A stretch of 64,000 nt of DNA, taken from Piscicola geometra (lineage: Eukaryota; Annelida; Clitellata; Hirudinida; Piscicolidae). A program made the translations under genes and the position numbers. The number at the start of each line of letters is the position of its first letter. The first letter of the stretch is position 1. Positions 1 to 36,064 of this stretch are shown one piece after another. The stretch covers positions 3,243,011-3,307,010 of the forward strand of contig OX030966.1 in NCBI GenBank assembly GCA_943735955.1, read 5' to 3'. Below the pieces are notes generated by a model. The model had not been told where the DNA came from. It ran no database searches and saw nothing but the letters and a program-made list of their open reading frames with translations.

Positions 1-381
1 AGATGGCAGGTAAGTTATAGCGGGTGTGTGTATTAAGTTGTGGTTGAGTATCTAGGGGTGCTCTAAAAGAGAAGAAATATTGTATGCTTAGATTGAATAA
101 GATCTAGATTAATGTGAAATGCTTGAACAGGATTTTTTAAAATTCTTGTTTTCATTTTGTTCTTCACCAAATATCTGCAAACCTTTTTCCATAGAACAGG
201 GTTGTTGAAGAGCTGGAAATGTTTGAACTGGAAAGAACAGGCGAAAGAAATGCTGGAGCCTTCAGTGGCGTGGATCGTGCCGTTCTTTGAACGCATGTTG
301 AAGCCGTTCACTGTGGTGGGAGATGGTGGAGGTGGAAAAGATAAGACGAGAACTGAAATTGAATTAAAAAGACCTTGTTAA
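1..381 (+). CDS. 3' end of an unidentified gene (last two exon pieces)
   Basis: Bases 1-9 end in a consensus donor (CAG/GTAAGT). The next acceptor is a pyrimidine-rich tract ending ATAG at 193-194, so the terminal exon runs 195-381. Read with two bases carried over, it stays open for about 62 codons to TAA at 379-381. It has GC-rich third positions, several Trp residues (SWKCLNWKEQ), a hydrophobic stretch (VAWIVPFFERML) and a Gly/Lys-rich tail. A rival frame entered in phase 0 (starting NRVVEELEMF) is open only to TGA at 288-290, so the frame is not certain. An AATAAA at 382-387 directly follows the TAA. I do not recognise the family. Most of the gene lies left of the window. Confidence 0.35.
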
Positions 382-1071
382 AATAAATAACTTTTTTTTC
401 GTCTTAGAAGGAAGGGCGCTCTGAGAAGTTCTTCAAAAAACTCATTAGCTGCTAAGGAATGACGAGCTGGTAAGAAGATTATGTCAAAAAATTATTTTTA
501 TGCAATTCCTAAAAACACAGCTTAAGATAATTATTTCTTTGCTGAAACTTTTATTTTTAAAACTATTTTTATACTATTTTTTTAATTTAATAGATTATTA
601 AAAACTAAAATAGTTTGAATTTTGTATACCAAGTATAAATAAAAAGTAGGCTTTATAGTATAAAAATTTGCGAAAAAACAATCTCCGTCTCACAAAGGTG
701 TGTGTAGTGAATCAAAAACATAAATACAATTTTCTTTTTCAAACTAATTTCGAATTTTCAAAGAACTATACATTTGACAAAGAATTTTCGCATAAAAATA
801 GTACTTCAACTGTTTTTCATTCTTTTTAAACGTTATTTTAGATTTTATTTCTTATTTATTCTTGGTTTATTTCAATAATTGCATCATCAACTGATACTTT
901 GAGATTCTGAACATCGTTTGGAAGTCGTTTGCTCCTTAAACGCCCCATGAATCCAGGTCGGCATCATCAATATTCATTTATTCAACGCATCAAACCAGGC
1001 ATGCATCTGAGGCGCCATGAAACAAAGATGAAGTTGAATAATTATGAAGGGGGGGACGGTGGTGATGCGGT

Positions 1072-1330
1072 GAGAATGGGATGAGGAATGATGATGATGG
1101 GAATGGGATGAGGAATGATGATGATGATGATGGGATGAGGAATGATGAAGATGATGGGAATGGGATGAGGAATGATGATGATGGGGATGGGATGAGGAAT
1201 GATGATGATGGGAATGGGATGAGGAATGATGATGATGATGGGATGAGGAATGATGATGATGATGATGGGATGAGGAATGATGATGATGGGAATGGGATGA
1301 GGAATGATGATGATGATGATGACGATTCTG
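1072..1330 (+). repeat. GATG-rich minisatellite, nine units
   Basis: Nine units of about 24-30 bp each begin GATGAGGAATGATGA and differ in the number of GAT triplets. The open frame across it (MRNDDD repeated) follows from the repeat; there is no splice or codon signal for a gene. Confidence 0.85.
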
Positions 1331-1479
1331 GCTACAACGATAATGACGATGGTGCTGACGATGACGATGATGATGATGAAAACACTTATAACTGTTAATT
1401 TGTCCTAAATCTTTTGAATTTTATGTTTTCTATCGAACATGAATATTGATGTTTCATTGTTCAGCATGTTATTAATATT

Positions 1480-1518
1480 ATGAGAACGAACATTAGTATT
1501 ATTAATGTTCGTTCTCAT
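1480..1518. repeat. perfect 16-bp inverted repeat (hairpin)
   Basis: Left arm 1480-1495 (ATGAGAACGAACATTA) and right arm 1503-1518 are exact reverse complements with a 7-nt loop. It lies in intergenic AT-rich DNA. No T-tract or gene end makes it a terminator. Confidence 0.85.
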
Positions 1519-2538
1519 GTTCATAAAATATTCAAAATCATTTTGTTTCGATCATTCACCTGTTGATGACGTCGCTAGGAGGAAGATGAAGAAGGAGGGG
1601 AGGAGGAGGAGGAAGGAGAAAAACGGTCTGAGATTCATTCTTCCACTGAAATAAAATCATTAATTAAAGGTTAAAAATTTGCTGAATTTAAAAAAAAGAA
1701 AAGTTAATGACATATCTATGAAAATGTTGAAAATATTTGTATACAATTAAAATACTTTGTTCATTGTTTGAAAATGATCAATAAATAAATTCTAAAAACG
1801 ATAAGTTGTGACTACAAAATGTTTCTACTAGGTATTTAATACTAAAAATATCTAAGGAAATGCTAAAAAAATAATAATTTATTTCACAAAAATTTGAAAA
1901 ATTGTGATTTTATTATTCTTTAAAAAATTGGAGAAAAACTTGGAAATTAATTTTTTTCTAAAATAATTGTCATAAAACAATGAAAAAATATATTTGTAAA
2001 TAAATTAAAAATCAAAGTCTAGAAAATGTTTTAATTAAAATATTTAGACTCAGCTACATATTTTCTCCGCCCACATCTGAAGTTTTTCTTTATAAAAAAA
2101 CGATATTTCAGTTTTTATTTTGATTAAAAACGAGTAAAAACAATGAAAACAATGTATTTTAATCTTTCCAGAATAATAAGGTAGTTCAAAACGATAAATC
2201 AAGCGTCTTTTAATTCTCCCTTCAAAAACTTATTCAACTAAAAACTTCAAATAGAAAATAATATTTCTTTTTAGAAATCAAGGGTTTGGTTACATAATTT
2301 AAAATAAATCATTTTGGTTGCAATTTAAACAATTAAAGCATTAAAAAAAACTATTTTTTTAGTTTTTCTCTCAATTACTCGGAAATGCCAGATTGTTTTG
2401 ATTGATGAGTTCTTTGAAGTTGTGTTTTTCGTAAAACAAATGAATTTTTTTTCGTCGTATGAGAAATGTTTCTCAATGCATGTTAATCAAACCAATGGCG
2501 GAACAGTTGTAAATAAATATGCTGATATCGTGATGCGA

Positions 2539-2603
2539 GGTGATGATGATGATGATAAGAACGATGATGATGATGATGAGGATAATGATGATGATGATGT
2601 TGT

Positions 2604-2660
<57 letters not shown>

Positions 2661-2691
2661 GGATAATGATGATGATGATGATGATAAGAAC

Positions 2692-2733
<42 letters not shown>

Positions 2734-2783
2734 AAGAACGATGATGATGATGATGATGAGGATGAGGATGATGATGATGTTGT

Positions 2784-2822
<39 letters not shown>

Positions 2823-2922
2823 GGATGATGATGATGATGATGTTGTTGATGATGATGTTGTTGTTGATGATGATGATGATGATGATGAAGATGATGATGA
2901 AGATGATGATGATGATGATGAA
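2539..2922 (+). repeat. (GAT)n microsatellite, interrupted
   Basis: Roughly 380 bp of GAT triplets interrupted by AAGAAC, GAGGAT and GTTGTT variants. All long frames here (poly-Asp, poly-Met, poly-Ser on the other strand) are readings of the triplet repeat. Confidence 0.9.
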
Positions 2923-3252
2923 TAGGGATAGTGATGACAGTGAGGATGATGATTAGGATGATGATGTTGATATATAAAGTGAATATGGTGGAATAATGAT
3001 GACGATGATGATGATGAAAAAAGTTGCGATGTTAGTGGTGATAAACTGTTATCAATATGTGACGATAAAAATTCTTTAGTGGTGAAAAAAGTGGAAAGGT
3101 AAGAAGAAGAAGAAGAAAATAAATGATTAATAAAAAAAATGTTTTGAAAAAAAACTGAGAAGTTTGGCCAGGTATACATCAGCAATGAATACCTTTTGTA
3201 ATAACTGCAAATGCAAAAAAAAACATTTGATTATGAGTTTGTGTATATTTGT

Positions 3253-3279
3253 ATGTGTGTTTGTGCGTGTGTGTGTGTT

Positions 3280-3317
<38 letters not shown>

Positions 3318-3330
3318 TGTGTGTACGTGT
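3253..3330 (+). repeat. (GT)n microsatellite, short
   Basis: Short, interrupted GT repeat with occasional GC and TT variants. Confidence 0.85.
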
Positions 3331-3430
3331 ATATTAGTTAATTCACAAATAAACTTGTAAACGACTTCAGTCTCTAACAATTGGAACACAGTTGTATGGA
3401 AAGATGAAAAAAAGTTCATTTTACATGAAC

Positions 3431-3465
3431 TCATAAAAAGTTCATTTTACATGAACTTTTTATGA
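3431..3465. repeat. perfect 15-bp inverted repeat (hairpin)
   Basis: Arms 3431-3445 (TCATAAAAAGTTCAT) and 3451-3465 are exact reverse complements around a 5-nt loop. Part of it (GTTCATTTTACATGAAC) also occurs about 28 bp upstream, so a palindromic core is locally duplicated. Confidence 0.85.
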
Positions 3466-4403
3466 TAAAAAAATAATAATTGATAAAAAAAATACTTTTA
3501 AAAAAAGTATAAAACCAAAATAGAAGCGATAATAAAATTTGAACAGGACACAAAAAAAGGTCAGGCGGCAGTGTTTATTTGACAAATTTTAACAATTATT
3601 GTGGATGCCATATTAGAAAAAATACCTCGTAATTTTTTGAGAATTTATGCTTTCAATAATTTAGTATTAAAATACGATTTAATAAAAAAAATGTATTTAG
3701 AAATAAATGATAATAAAAATTAATTGTTACAACATATTTCAACTTTTTTATTTTTCAAATTTATAACACATTCCTGAGCCTTTAATGTCTATAAAAATAA
3801 TTTTATATATCAATCTATTAATTCTGACAGATCGAAAACAGTTTTGCGTTATAAATAAAAGGTTTTTTGACAATCTAAATGAATTTTAATAAAGTTTTTC
3901 TTTATTCTCAAAAAAATGTAGGCAGTTGTTTAAATAAATTTTTGAGGTTTAAATAAAATGTTTTTATACATTTTTCCCTATTTGTTTTCCCGTGTTTATT
4001 CTTAATATCAAATACACTGAATAAATCATTCAGATTAAAATTCAACACGCATTTAAAATATTTTTGTCAAAAAATTTAATTGCGTTTTTCTTTTTTTAAT
4101 TAAATTAATAGAAAAAAATGTCAAATCTTTTTAAATACTTTCATTTTAAAATTTTAAAACTTCAAAAAGTGTTTTAAAATGTAAATTTTAAGCTTTTGAA
4201 AAAAAATCCAATTAATTTCATCGTCTTATACAACCATTGGTGACATTTCAATGAGGCAAAAACTAGCTTTTTAGCATTGACAAGTCTTTTCTCTTCACAA
4301 AAAAAACAACAACAACCAGCAAAAAAAAGCTCCTCCATTTGTTGTCTATCTATGATGCCTCGTTTGTGTCTTTTAAAACTATACATCTCGGAGCAGCACA
4401 AAA

Positions 4404-4408
4404 ACACA

Positions 4409-4452
<44 letters not shown>

Positions 4453-4501
4453 CACACACACACACGAACACACGAACACACACACACACACACACACTCA
4501 A

Positions 4502-4560
<59 letters not shown>

Positions 4561-4563
4561 AAC

Positions 4564-4596
<33 letters not shown>

Positions 4597-4612
4597 AACA
4601 CACAAACAGGCG
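4404..4612 (+). repeat. (AC)n microsatellite with CAAACA interruptions
   Basis: About 200 bp of CA dinucleotides with regularly placed AAAC, CGAAC and CTCA variants. The Thr-His and Cys-Val frames here are repeat translations. Confidence 0.9.
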
Positions 4613-5445
4613 TACGTCAATTTATTATGGACGGCAATCATAGCTTACGCAGCAATTGACCCCCGAACAACGACACAAGGCAGTCTCGAGCACCATCCGT
4701 CACACCACAGGCGTCTGTTGCCAACAATACATAAGACCTCACAAATAAATGTTGACAAATAAATAGAAACACGTTTAATTTATCTTTTTAAAACGTTCAA
4801 AATGAAAACTGAGGATTTGCCAACCATCCTCACTGACCACAACTTTAATCTGAACGCCAACCTTCTTCAACCACCAACCCTATCCAAGAACACTCCTCCA
4901 ACCACCAACCACCTCTCCGAATCTTCTATTCACTACTCCACAACAACACAATTGGATAGATCAACTGATCCTACATTGTCATAAAAACAACCTAATTATA
5001 CACAACACGAAATCATTTCAATCATCATTATCACCACTATTTTCATCATCTTACTAATCATCAGTTGAATGAAACCACCATTTCTATCATCTACCATCCA
5101 TTGGATTCCAGCCTCAACAAACATTAAACCACAATTATCCAATCCAGGTATATTTCTGTCGAAAAAACATAACTCCCTCACTTTAAATCAATAGAAAATA
5201 TCTTATTAAAATGGCTTTTTTATCAGTTAATAACCGAAAGGAAAATTGACGTGTTATGTACGCAGTATCTCATCGTACTCGCATCTCTAGTTCTCAGAAG
5301 CAGTCGTAAAGATGTAGCTTGTTCGCAAAATTAAAGACATCCGTTTTTTTTTTTTTTTTCCAGTTTTTTTTCCTTAAAAAAAGTTTTATTAGTTTTAGTT
5401 GTTGTTTTGCCAGCAACTAACATCAATACCTCTACAAAAACTGCA

Positions 5446-5570
5446 ACCATCCCACCATCACCATCACCATCATCACTATTACCTTCATTTTTTCTTTCAT
5501 CTCAGTATCATCATCAGCATCATCATCAGCATCTCCTCCAACACCTCCATCATTATCACAACTAGCCTCA
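5446..5570 (+). repeat. imperfect (CAT)n microsatellite
   Basis: CATCAC and CATCAG triplets, strongly degenerate, in otherwise unique intergenic sequence. Confidence 0.6.
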
Positions 5571-6295
5571 ACTCCATCAAAAGTGTCAGCTTCAGCACAC
5601 AGTCAACCTTTCAGTCGCATCACTCTCAATTCTCCAATCTTCTTTTCAACGCCGAACTACACAAATTTGCATATTTAATTAAAGCACACTAACAAACACA
5701 TTTATTTATACACATATATACACACTCACACTCACCCTCACATACACACATGCCTAAACCATTAGAAGAAAAAAATGTCAAAAGTTATATTTTATAATTT
5801 CTTTTTCCTCAATTGTTTCCCAAATTTTTAATCATAAGCTTTCTGAGATTTTTTATCAAAGTGGAACGGACTGGTAGGTACGTGTTATAGCCTATCCGTT
5901 CACACACACAAACAAAATACTTTATAGAAACATTTGACCATGGGTGCAAAACGAATAAAACAATAAATTACTATGATCAAACGGCCTAAAGCTTAAGCAA
6001 ACATACTAGATACGTACCAAAAACACAAATGAAGACAGGCATTCTCAAACACAGATACAACCAAAAACACAAACACCCTTACACAAACTTACGGAAAACG
6101 ACAATAAAAAAAGACCTGAAGACACTAAAAGACAGGAACTTGTTCAGGAAGAAAAGACTGCAAATAAGTCTTAAACTGCTGATGCTCAAAAAGACACTAT
6201 TCAGAAGTTGTTATAAGTGGATGGATCACATTTTGTGTGAGAGGTTTCAGTTAAACAAAACTGAAAATAACTAGGATGTTTGGTGTGATAAATGT

Positions 6296-7009
<714 letters not shown>

Positions 7010-7099
7010 TAGCATTGTCGTCATGAGTAATTGGCTGTGATAAGGGACACAAACAAGAAGACAGACTTCCGTTGTGGAAGTTGTTCCCATTGAATAGAT

Positions 7100-7280
7100 C
7101 TGCTAGATGGATGAGTGCTTGGATGAACAGGTGTATGCTTGGATGGATGAGTGGATGAAGGGATGGATGAGTGGATGGAGGAATAGATGGGTTGATGGAA
7201 GGATGAATGATTAGATGGAAGGATGAATGAGTGGATGGAGGAATGGATGGGTTGATGAGTGAATAGAATAATGGATGGAT
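7100..7280 (+). repeat. degenerate (GGAT)n-like array
   Basis: GGATGAGTGGATGAAGG-type units derived from GGAT/GATG tetranucleotides, increasingly diverged towards the right. Confidence 0.7.
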
Positions 7281-8226
7281 GAACCAATCAATCGGTTAAT
7301 TGAAGAACACGTGAGTTAATAGATTGATGGGAAACTAATGAGTCCACTGATGAATGTATGAATGAGATGATGAAGTCGAATAAATGAATAGATGAGTTTT
7401 CAGTGTTGTTTTTTTCATCTCGTTTTCAAAAGTAATTAATCAAAAAATAGGAATTTAATTTAATCGAATTAATTAAAATTAATAACAAAAACATCATCAA
7501 TATAAGCGACGCAGGATACACACCGAGTTGCAAAGGATAAAAAATGTTTTCAAGAATGATTAATTACTGCTATTATTGGTATTATTATTACTGTACAAAA
7601 TATTTAGAAAAAGGAAAAACAAAAATTGCTAAAAACGAATAAATATTTTTTTTGAATTAAAGAAATGTATTGTTTCAAAAGTATTAATAAATTTGGAGAG
7701 ACAAAAAAACTAAAAAGAATATTTAATTTTTTCAGTTTTTCCAATGGTACAAAAAATGGCTTTTACAAACAAAGTTGAACTTTAAAAATCCCCTCTTGTT
7801 TGTTCTAGGAAATTATTTGTTGAATGTATATAATCCGCGAGTAGGCATATTTTTACATTTCACAAATCTTTGTTAGATTATTTGTTAAAGTTTTTTTTAA
7901 CTTAAAAAAAAACATAATTCATATTTTTAAAAGACATTCTAGAACGAACACACAAGAAAATAATAATTGCCATTCTTAATGTTTTTCTCTCAATTTTCAA
8001 GCCTCGTCATTAGCAGATTCAAACGAGAGTGTGTTATTTTAGAATGTAAAACAAAATGAAAATAAAGACTACATTAGCAACAGAGCAAAACACTTTTTCA
8101 CAATTTTTTTTATAACTTAGTAATTTTCTTTATGGTTTTGCATTATTTTGGTCACCATTTTATTTATTATTTTATTCATTTGTTTTTACGAAAAAAATGT
8201 TTCATATTGACGCGAGTAAAAGGATA

Positions 8227-8312
8227 TTAATTATTTAATGTACACACATGTTTATGGCGTTGATTAATTATTTAATGTACACACATGTTTTTGGCGTTGA
8301 TTAATTATTTTT
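8227..8312 (+). repeat. 37-bp tandem repeat, about 2.3 copies
   Basis: Units start at 8227, 8264 and 8301 (TTAATTATTTAATGTACACA and onwards). The first two copies differ at a single base (TTTATGG versus TTTTTGG), so the duplication is recent. Confidence 0.85.
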
Positions 8313-8855
8313 TCCTCAAAAGTGGTGAACAGTGTGTGGAAACATCGAAAAGATTGAAAACTCATCTGATATTTTATGTTGTTAGTGCGTATAAACTGCA
8401 TTAGTTTTTCAAGAAACGAAATATTGCCAGTGTGTTTTTGTGTGTTTGTCTGTGTGTGTGTTTGTGTTATTGTATGTGTGTGTTCTTTTTAGAGTGCATC
8501 ACATGTCATTTCTCATCTTATCCCTTCATCTGTCTGAGGCATCTAAAATATTTATTAACAGTTTTTATCATTTCTCTAGACGCCATTAAATCAAATAAAC
8601 AATTTCGAAAAGACCTATTAAAATAAAGAAAATTTACTAGCGCAATGCGCGTTAAAAGTACGTAATTTAATATTTAAAGCAATTTAACACGAAAGCATAA
8701 AGCCGAGAACTCTCTCAATATCAATCATTTTAAATTCTTTGGAAGCAAAAGAAATTAGAGACAAAGATTTATACATTTCTCCGTTGAACTTCCCCCCCTC
8801 AATCTGGCCTTTCAAATTCTCAACAATGCGTTTTAAACATCTCTATCTGTCAAGT

Positions 8856-9010
8856 CAACTTCATCATCATCATCATCGTCATTATCATCATCATCATCAT
8901 CGTCATTATCATCATCATCATCGTCATCATCGTCATCATCACCATCATCATCATCATCACCATCCTCATCATCATCATCGTCATCGTCATCATCATTATC
9001 ACCATCATAG
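8856..9010 (+). repeat. (ATC)n microsatellite with CGTC/TTATC variants
   Basis: CATCATCAT triplets with interspersed CGTCATTAT variants. Poly-His and poly-Asp frames arise from it. A second array follows at 9105-9235. Confidence 0.85.
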
Positions 9011-9104
9011 CCCTTCATTATCATCAATAAAATCCCTATGAATACCAACATCATTCCTATTACTTACATCATTATCCCCTACTCCTTCATCATCTTCTTC
9101 TTCT

Positions 9105-9137
9105 TTTACAACATCATCATAATCATTATCATCATCG

Positions 9138-9199
<62 letters not shown>

Positions 9200-9235
9200 T
9201 TCATTATCCTCATCATCATCATCATCATCACAACC
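9105..9235 (+). repeat. (ATC)n microsatellite
   Basis: ATC triplets, purest at about 9136-9198, giving a poly-Ile frame with no other support. Confidence 0.85.
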
Positions 9236-12200
9236 AATCTTCTATATTAAACACAATTTTTTCTAAATTTAAAAAATGTATAAAATAATTTTGTGAAACG
9301 CGACTAAAACTTAATTACACCAAATAAAGCTTGTTTCAGATTAAACATACAGCTCAACAACCACCCTTCTCCCACCCCATTTGAAACACGATACAATTAT
9401 AAAACAACACAAAAAACACGTTTTTCTCTAAAAAAAAATGATAAAGTTGACACACAAGGAAGGGGAAAAAAGATCTAGAAAAGCAGGTCAAATTGCCGTT
9501 TCACCTGTAGCCATTGCCAAATTGGGACTTTATTAACGCTGCTTTCCTGACACATCGTCAAATCGCGAGGTTGGCTTTTTTTGGGGAGTGGAAATCATGA
9601 AAGTCTGATGAAAAAATGATTCTTAATGGGAATTGCTGCTTGAGCGATTAACAACAGAAATATCACACGTTGGGGAATAATTTAATGGAGGTTTCAAACG
9701 AAAAAATCTTGAAACTCACTCCTAGTCTACCCGAGAAAAAATCATTTTCAAAAATGCATTTAGCAGGCATAGCGCCAACTTTTAATGAAGTTAAATTATG
9801 GAAATTATAACACCAACGACGGCCACTTATCATAACAGGAAGATTTCACAGGCGAAACAGCTGCTCTCAATCACCATTCCTGCCTTATTGTATCTGCTCC
9901 ATGAAAATATTACCCCGCTCTTTTGCCGATTATTAATTTACCATGATTTAGAAAGTCAGTTTATGAATTTTAAAAGTGCGTGTTTATAAAAGTTCTTCTT
10001 TAATGTTTTTCGAGCTTTGAGTCAGTGTTTACGACTCGACTTTTTTTAAAAAAACTATTTTGTTGTTTTTTTCATGCTTCACAAGCAAACCTCCCCTTGT
10101 TCTGCTTGTCAATAAATCAAAGTAAACCACAGTCTAAGTGATTTATACTTTATGAATTCCAAAAAAAACATTATTCAGTTTTTGTGTGAGTCTTAAATAA
10201 GCCGGATAAAACCCAAAAAAATGTTTTTTTCATCAATTTAATATAATATTATAAGAAGTATTTAAAAGAACTTTAAAACAATGATTATAAAATGCAACAA
10301 TATTAAAATATGTATTTTTGAATATTTTTGTGACATGTGTGTATGATTTAATGCCGAATTAATCAGTTGCTTGTCAGTGCTAGATTAGCTAAGTGAAAAA
10401 TTTTGCTTTCATGATCACCAAGCCAAAGTCTTTAAGGGTATGAAAATGTAAACTATTGATGAAATTAACAAAGTTGTCTTATTGAATCTTCATTATGGAC
10501 CCTTATGAGCTTTTTAAATCATTTCAAACTGTTAACAGAGTAGTTAGAACAGCGCATGCTCACAATCTAACACTAAAGAAACGAAAATGTACTGAAAAAA
10601 CAAAAATTCTTATAAACACTGTTACAATTCCTAGTAAAACAATTAAAAGACATTTCAACTAACGACACATTATAGCGAAACCACGTTAAAGAAAAAAAAC
10701 ATTAAAAAAAAACTACAGAAATGTTAGAAAAACATTAGAGCAAACAACAGGTCACTATCAAAAGTGTCTCCATAAATTTAGGCTTGGAGCATTTAAAGTG
10801 CCACTTTGGGGCATTGAAAACTCGTAAATAATAAATAAATACTTCTATCAGATCTATATTTTAAAAATTGTTTAAAATAAAAATTGTGTGCAATAATTTG
10901 TTCAAATATTTGGAATTTAAAAGATTTTAATGTTTTTAACTACTCGCTAAATTAAAAATGAATTGAATAGACAAAATTGAATATATTTTAATTGAAAAAA
11001 ATATTTAAATGAGTAAATTTTACAATTCAATGATGTTAACATGTATTAAAATGAACAAAAAAGTTTTTAAATATATTTTAAAGTATTTCTTCTGTTTTTA
11101 ATTGCGTGGCGCCTGCAGCTCAGAGTAAAAATACCAAAAATAACTTTTTTAAATTACTTCAATTCAATTTTTGTCAAATTATAATATTTTTTATGTTTTC
11201 ATTTTCAATATTAATATAAAATTAATGAACTGGGGTTTTTAATCGATTACATTGCCGCTAGATAAACTTTTAATTAACGTAAAAAACTCAGATTTGAGAC
11301 ATTTTCGATTTGAAAACAAGAAAATATTGTTGTTTTTAAATGTTAAAATCTTAAAAAATAAGAATAACTTTTAAAATGTGACAAACTTTGAAAAAATAAT
11401 CTGACTTGATGCTTTTTAAAAGAAAAATGATCTTTTTTGATCAGTTAAAAACTAAAATTTGAATGGAAAATTGTTCTATAATTAAAAGAGTAGTCTATGT
11501 TTTGTAGACGTATAAAGTTAAAATGAATATACAGTTTTTCAAATAAAATAATTTTAATTAAAAATTGTGGTATAAATTTTTAATTGATACTATTTCAATT
11601 TAAACAACTTTTTTTAATATTAATTTTAAACCAAAAATAAAGTAAATTTTTTTGATAAAACTAATTCAAATTTTATAAATTTTAAAGTTTAAAAACCATG
11701 AAAGTAATTTTTACAAAGTGAAAAATTCTATAAAAAACTTGCTAAACTTAGGTGCAGATAGAATTGCGACAGTTGCAGGGTTAATTGCTCGGAAAGCACT
11801 CGACAGTGACAGCTATGAAGATTGCCACAACACACAATAGATTCATAAAAATCATTTTAAAAAGAAAATAATTCCTTCAAGATCGTTTTTAATGTTTAGG
11901 ACGTTTTTTTTCACAATTTGGCAAACAAACAAAATTAAATGTAAAAAAATCTACTAATCGTGATTCTCAAAATTAAAATCTAGTGAAAAAGTAAATAAAC
12001 CACACGTAAAACAAAACAAAAAACTTAAACAAAACGAAATCTGAAAAATACTGGAAAAACCTTTGAAAGCAAATTGATTGTGACTTTAATCAAAAAAAAC
12101 GTCACATAGCTTTCCTAAAAAATGTTTGTGTTCATGAAAGGGTTTTCATGAAAATTACTTATGATTTCTTTTCATTTTGAATCATTGTGAAAACTTTACA

Positions 12201-12864
12201 GATTAAAAGATTTTTCAGGAAAATAAATATCTAGAAGTTTTCAATTCTTATTTAACTGGTTTTTAAATTATTAATAGCTTCACATAAGCCAAGCTTATAG
12301 GCTCATAGAATTAATTCTATTTTTTAATGCTTTTACAGTTATTTAAAACTTCATTTTGCAAATAGTTTTAAATAAACAATGTTTTCAACTAAACATTAAA
12401 AAAAATTGAAATTTTCTAGATATTTATTTATATAAAAAAATCAACATTATAGTGTCTCGGTTAAACTTTGTGGAAAATTTAAATAATGTTTTTTTAATCT
12501 CTTCTACGTTTTCTTTTTTATGCACTCTGAATATTTCATTCATCCGTTTCCAGTTTTTATTATTATTTAGATTTTACATTTTCTATTCGTTTTTCAAACA
12601 TTTATTTATTATTTTTTTGAAAATTCATTCACCCATTTATTGGCCCATCTTCTTTAAAAACCTCATTAATTGTTTTATTCTGGAATTTTATTTTTTTATT
12701 CAAATTTTTATTTTTTCCAAACCAATTTTCCACACTCTCCCATGAACCACACTCTTCATAACTATCCTTCTATAATCTTCTTTCATCCACCCACTTCCCT
12801 TTATCCACCCCCATCCTCAAACCACCGTTCTCCCCCCCTTCCTTTCCTCAAACCCTCTCCCTCC

Positions 12865-12930
12865 TTTTCCTCACATCCCCTTCCTCACATCCCCTTCCTC
12901 ACATCCCCTTCCTCACATCCCCTTCTCTTC
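12865..12930 (+). repeat. 15-bp C-rich tandem repeat, about four copies
   Basis: The unit CTCACATCCCCTTCC is repeated four times almost without change, within a broader pyrimidine-rich stretch (about 12720-13640) of degenerate CATC/CTTC sequence that holds no gene I can support. Confidence 0.8.
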
Positions 12931-14134
12931 CACGCGCCTTCTCGTTCAATTAATCAAGTTTCATTGTTAAGTTGGGTTTCAACTGTGCACTCGACATCGC
13001 TTCATTCTTCCATTCATTTTTTTATTTATCTTTTATTCCATTCTTCCATCCATTGTTTCTTTCATCTTTTTATTCATCCCTCAATTTTGCCCTTTTCTTT
13101 CAATTAATTTTTTAATTCAATATTTTTCATTTCAGATCCATTTTTCTCCTTTGACTCATCCAATCACTCACCCATGTCTCAATCCATCCTTCCACCTATC
13201 TAGTCCTCCACTCATCCATCAATTTTATCATTCATCTTTTTCATATCTTAAAAATCTTCTTCATTTTTGCAATGCCATAATCGAATCATGCTTCTAATGG
13301 TAATCATCACTCTCCTCATCACCATTATGATAAGCCATCTTCATCATTAAAGCATGGAATCGCTAAAGAAGGCACCAGATGTTTCAACCATGAAACACTA
13401 TTTGAAAAAATGCCTTTTATCCGTTTTAATTCCAGTTTAGAACATTAATTTTCTTTTTTATCCTTTATATTTTAAGGATTTTTTCATTTTTCACTTTTTC
13501 TTCATTTCCATTTTTTCGTCGTTTCTTTCCTTTGATCTTTTTTCTGACTCCATCAAACCTCATTTATCACCTCTACTTTTTCTTTTTTTCAACTTTTTTT
13601 TCATTCTGTTTTTCTTAAACTTCATTCCCCCTTCTACCTGTTATACCAAAGCTGGGCCTCAAACCGTTAAAAGTTATCCTTCTCGTTTAAAATTTAAGTT
13701 TTGCGTTAACTTTAGAATAGATTAACGGAATAATTAACTTTTTTTACGTTATACCAGCCTTAATTAGTCCATTAATCTGTTTATTTTTTGGTCTAACTGT
13801 TATGCAATAAAACTTGTTTTTAACTTTTTACTTAATAATTTTACCAAAACACATCACTGAAATTTAATTATTTCAACAACTTATTTAAAAATTTTTTTTA
13901 GTTGTTTATTCAGTTCAGTCTGTACAGGATACCTTGGGGAGATACACCCTTCAAAACATCATCTAACTAGACCGAAAACCTCCCAGAAAAAAATTAATCC
14001 ACACGAAAAAACAATCTCTAAATGCAATTGTCTTTATTCAGAGCGCAGTGTCTGCAAGTAATGCGAAATAAATTTAATCTAGGTCGTCTTTAAACATTCA
14101 TAAAGGTAGGAAGTGCATAATTAATGAAGCGGGC

Positions 14135-35944
<21,810 letters not shown>

Positions 35945-36064
35945 TGGTTGTGATTATGATCGTTAATATTTTTATTGTTTTAATTATTTTTATTATCATG
36001 ATTATGAATATTGTTCTCTTGTAGGAACTTTCAAACAAATGCCTATATACTTATTCTATTGAAG

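Noticed and set aside
1081..1398. Nine-repeat MRNDDDGNG protein
   Set aside because: The unit is a GAT-based minisatellite with variable triplet number; no promoter, splice or homology evidence.
2398..3185. Asp-rich acidic protein and Ser-rich protein on the opposite strand
   Set aside because: Both derive from the GAT array; the unique N-terminal part has no protein-like composition.
9798..9989. 63-codon frame in a less AT-rich patch
   Set aside because: Unremarkable composition, no splice sites, no recognised domain.
12452..13107. Phe/Ser/Pro-rich open frames
   Set aside because: Composition follows the pyrimidine-rich sequence; no splice sites or motif.
13640..13790. ATACCAAAGCTGGGCC word near 13645 as a transposon end
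   Set aside because: Resembles ends of some small DNA transposons, but no inverted partner or target duplication was found nearby.
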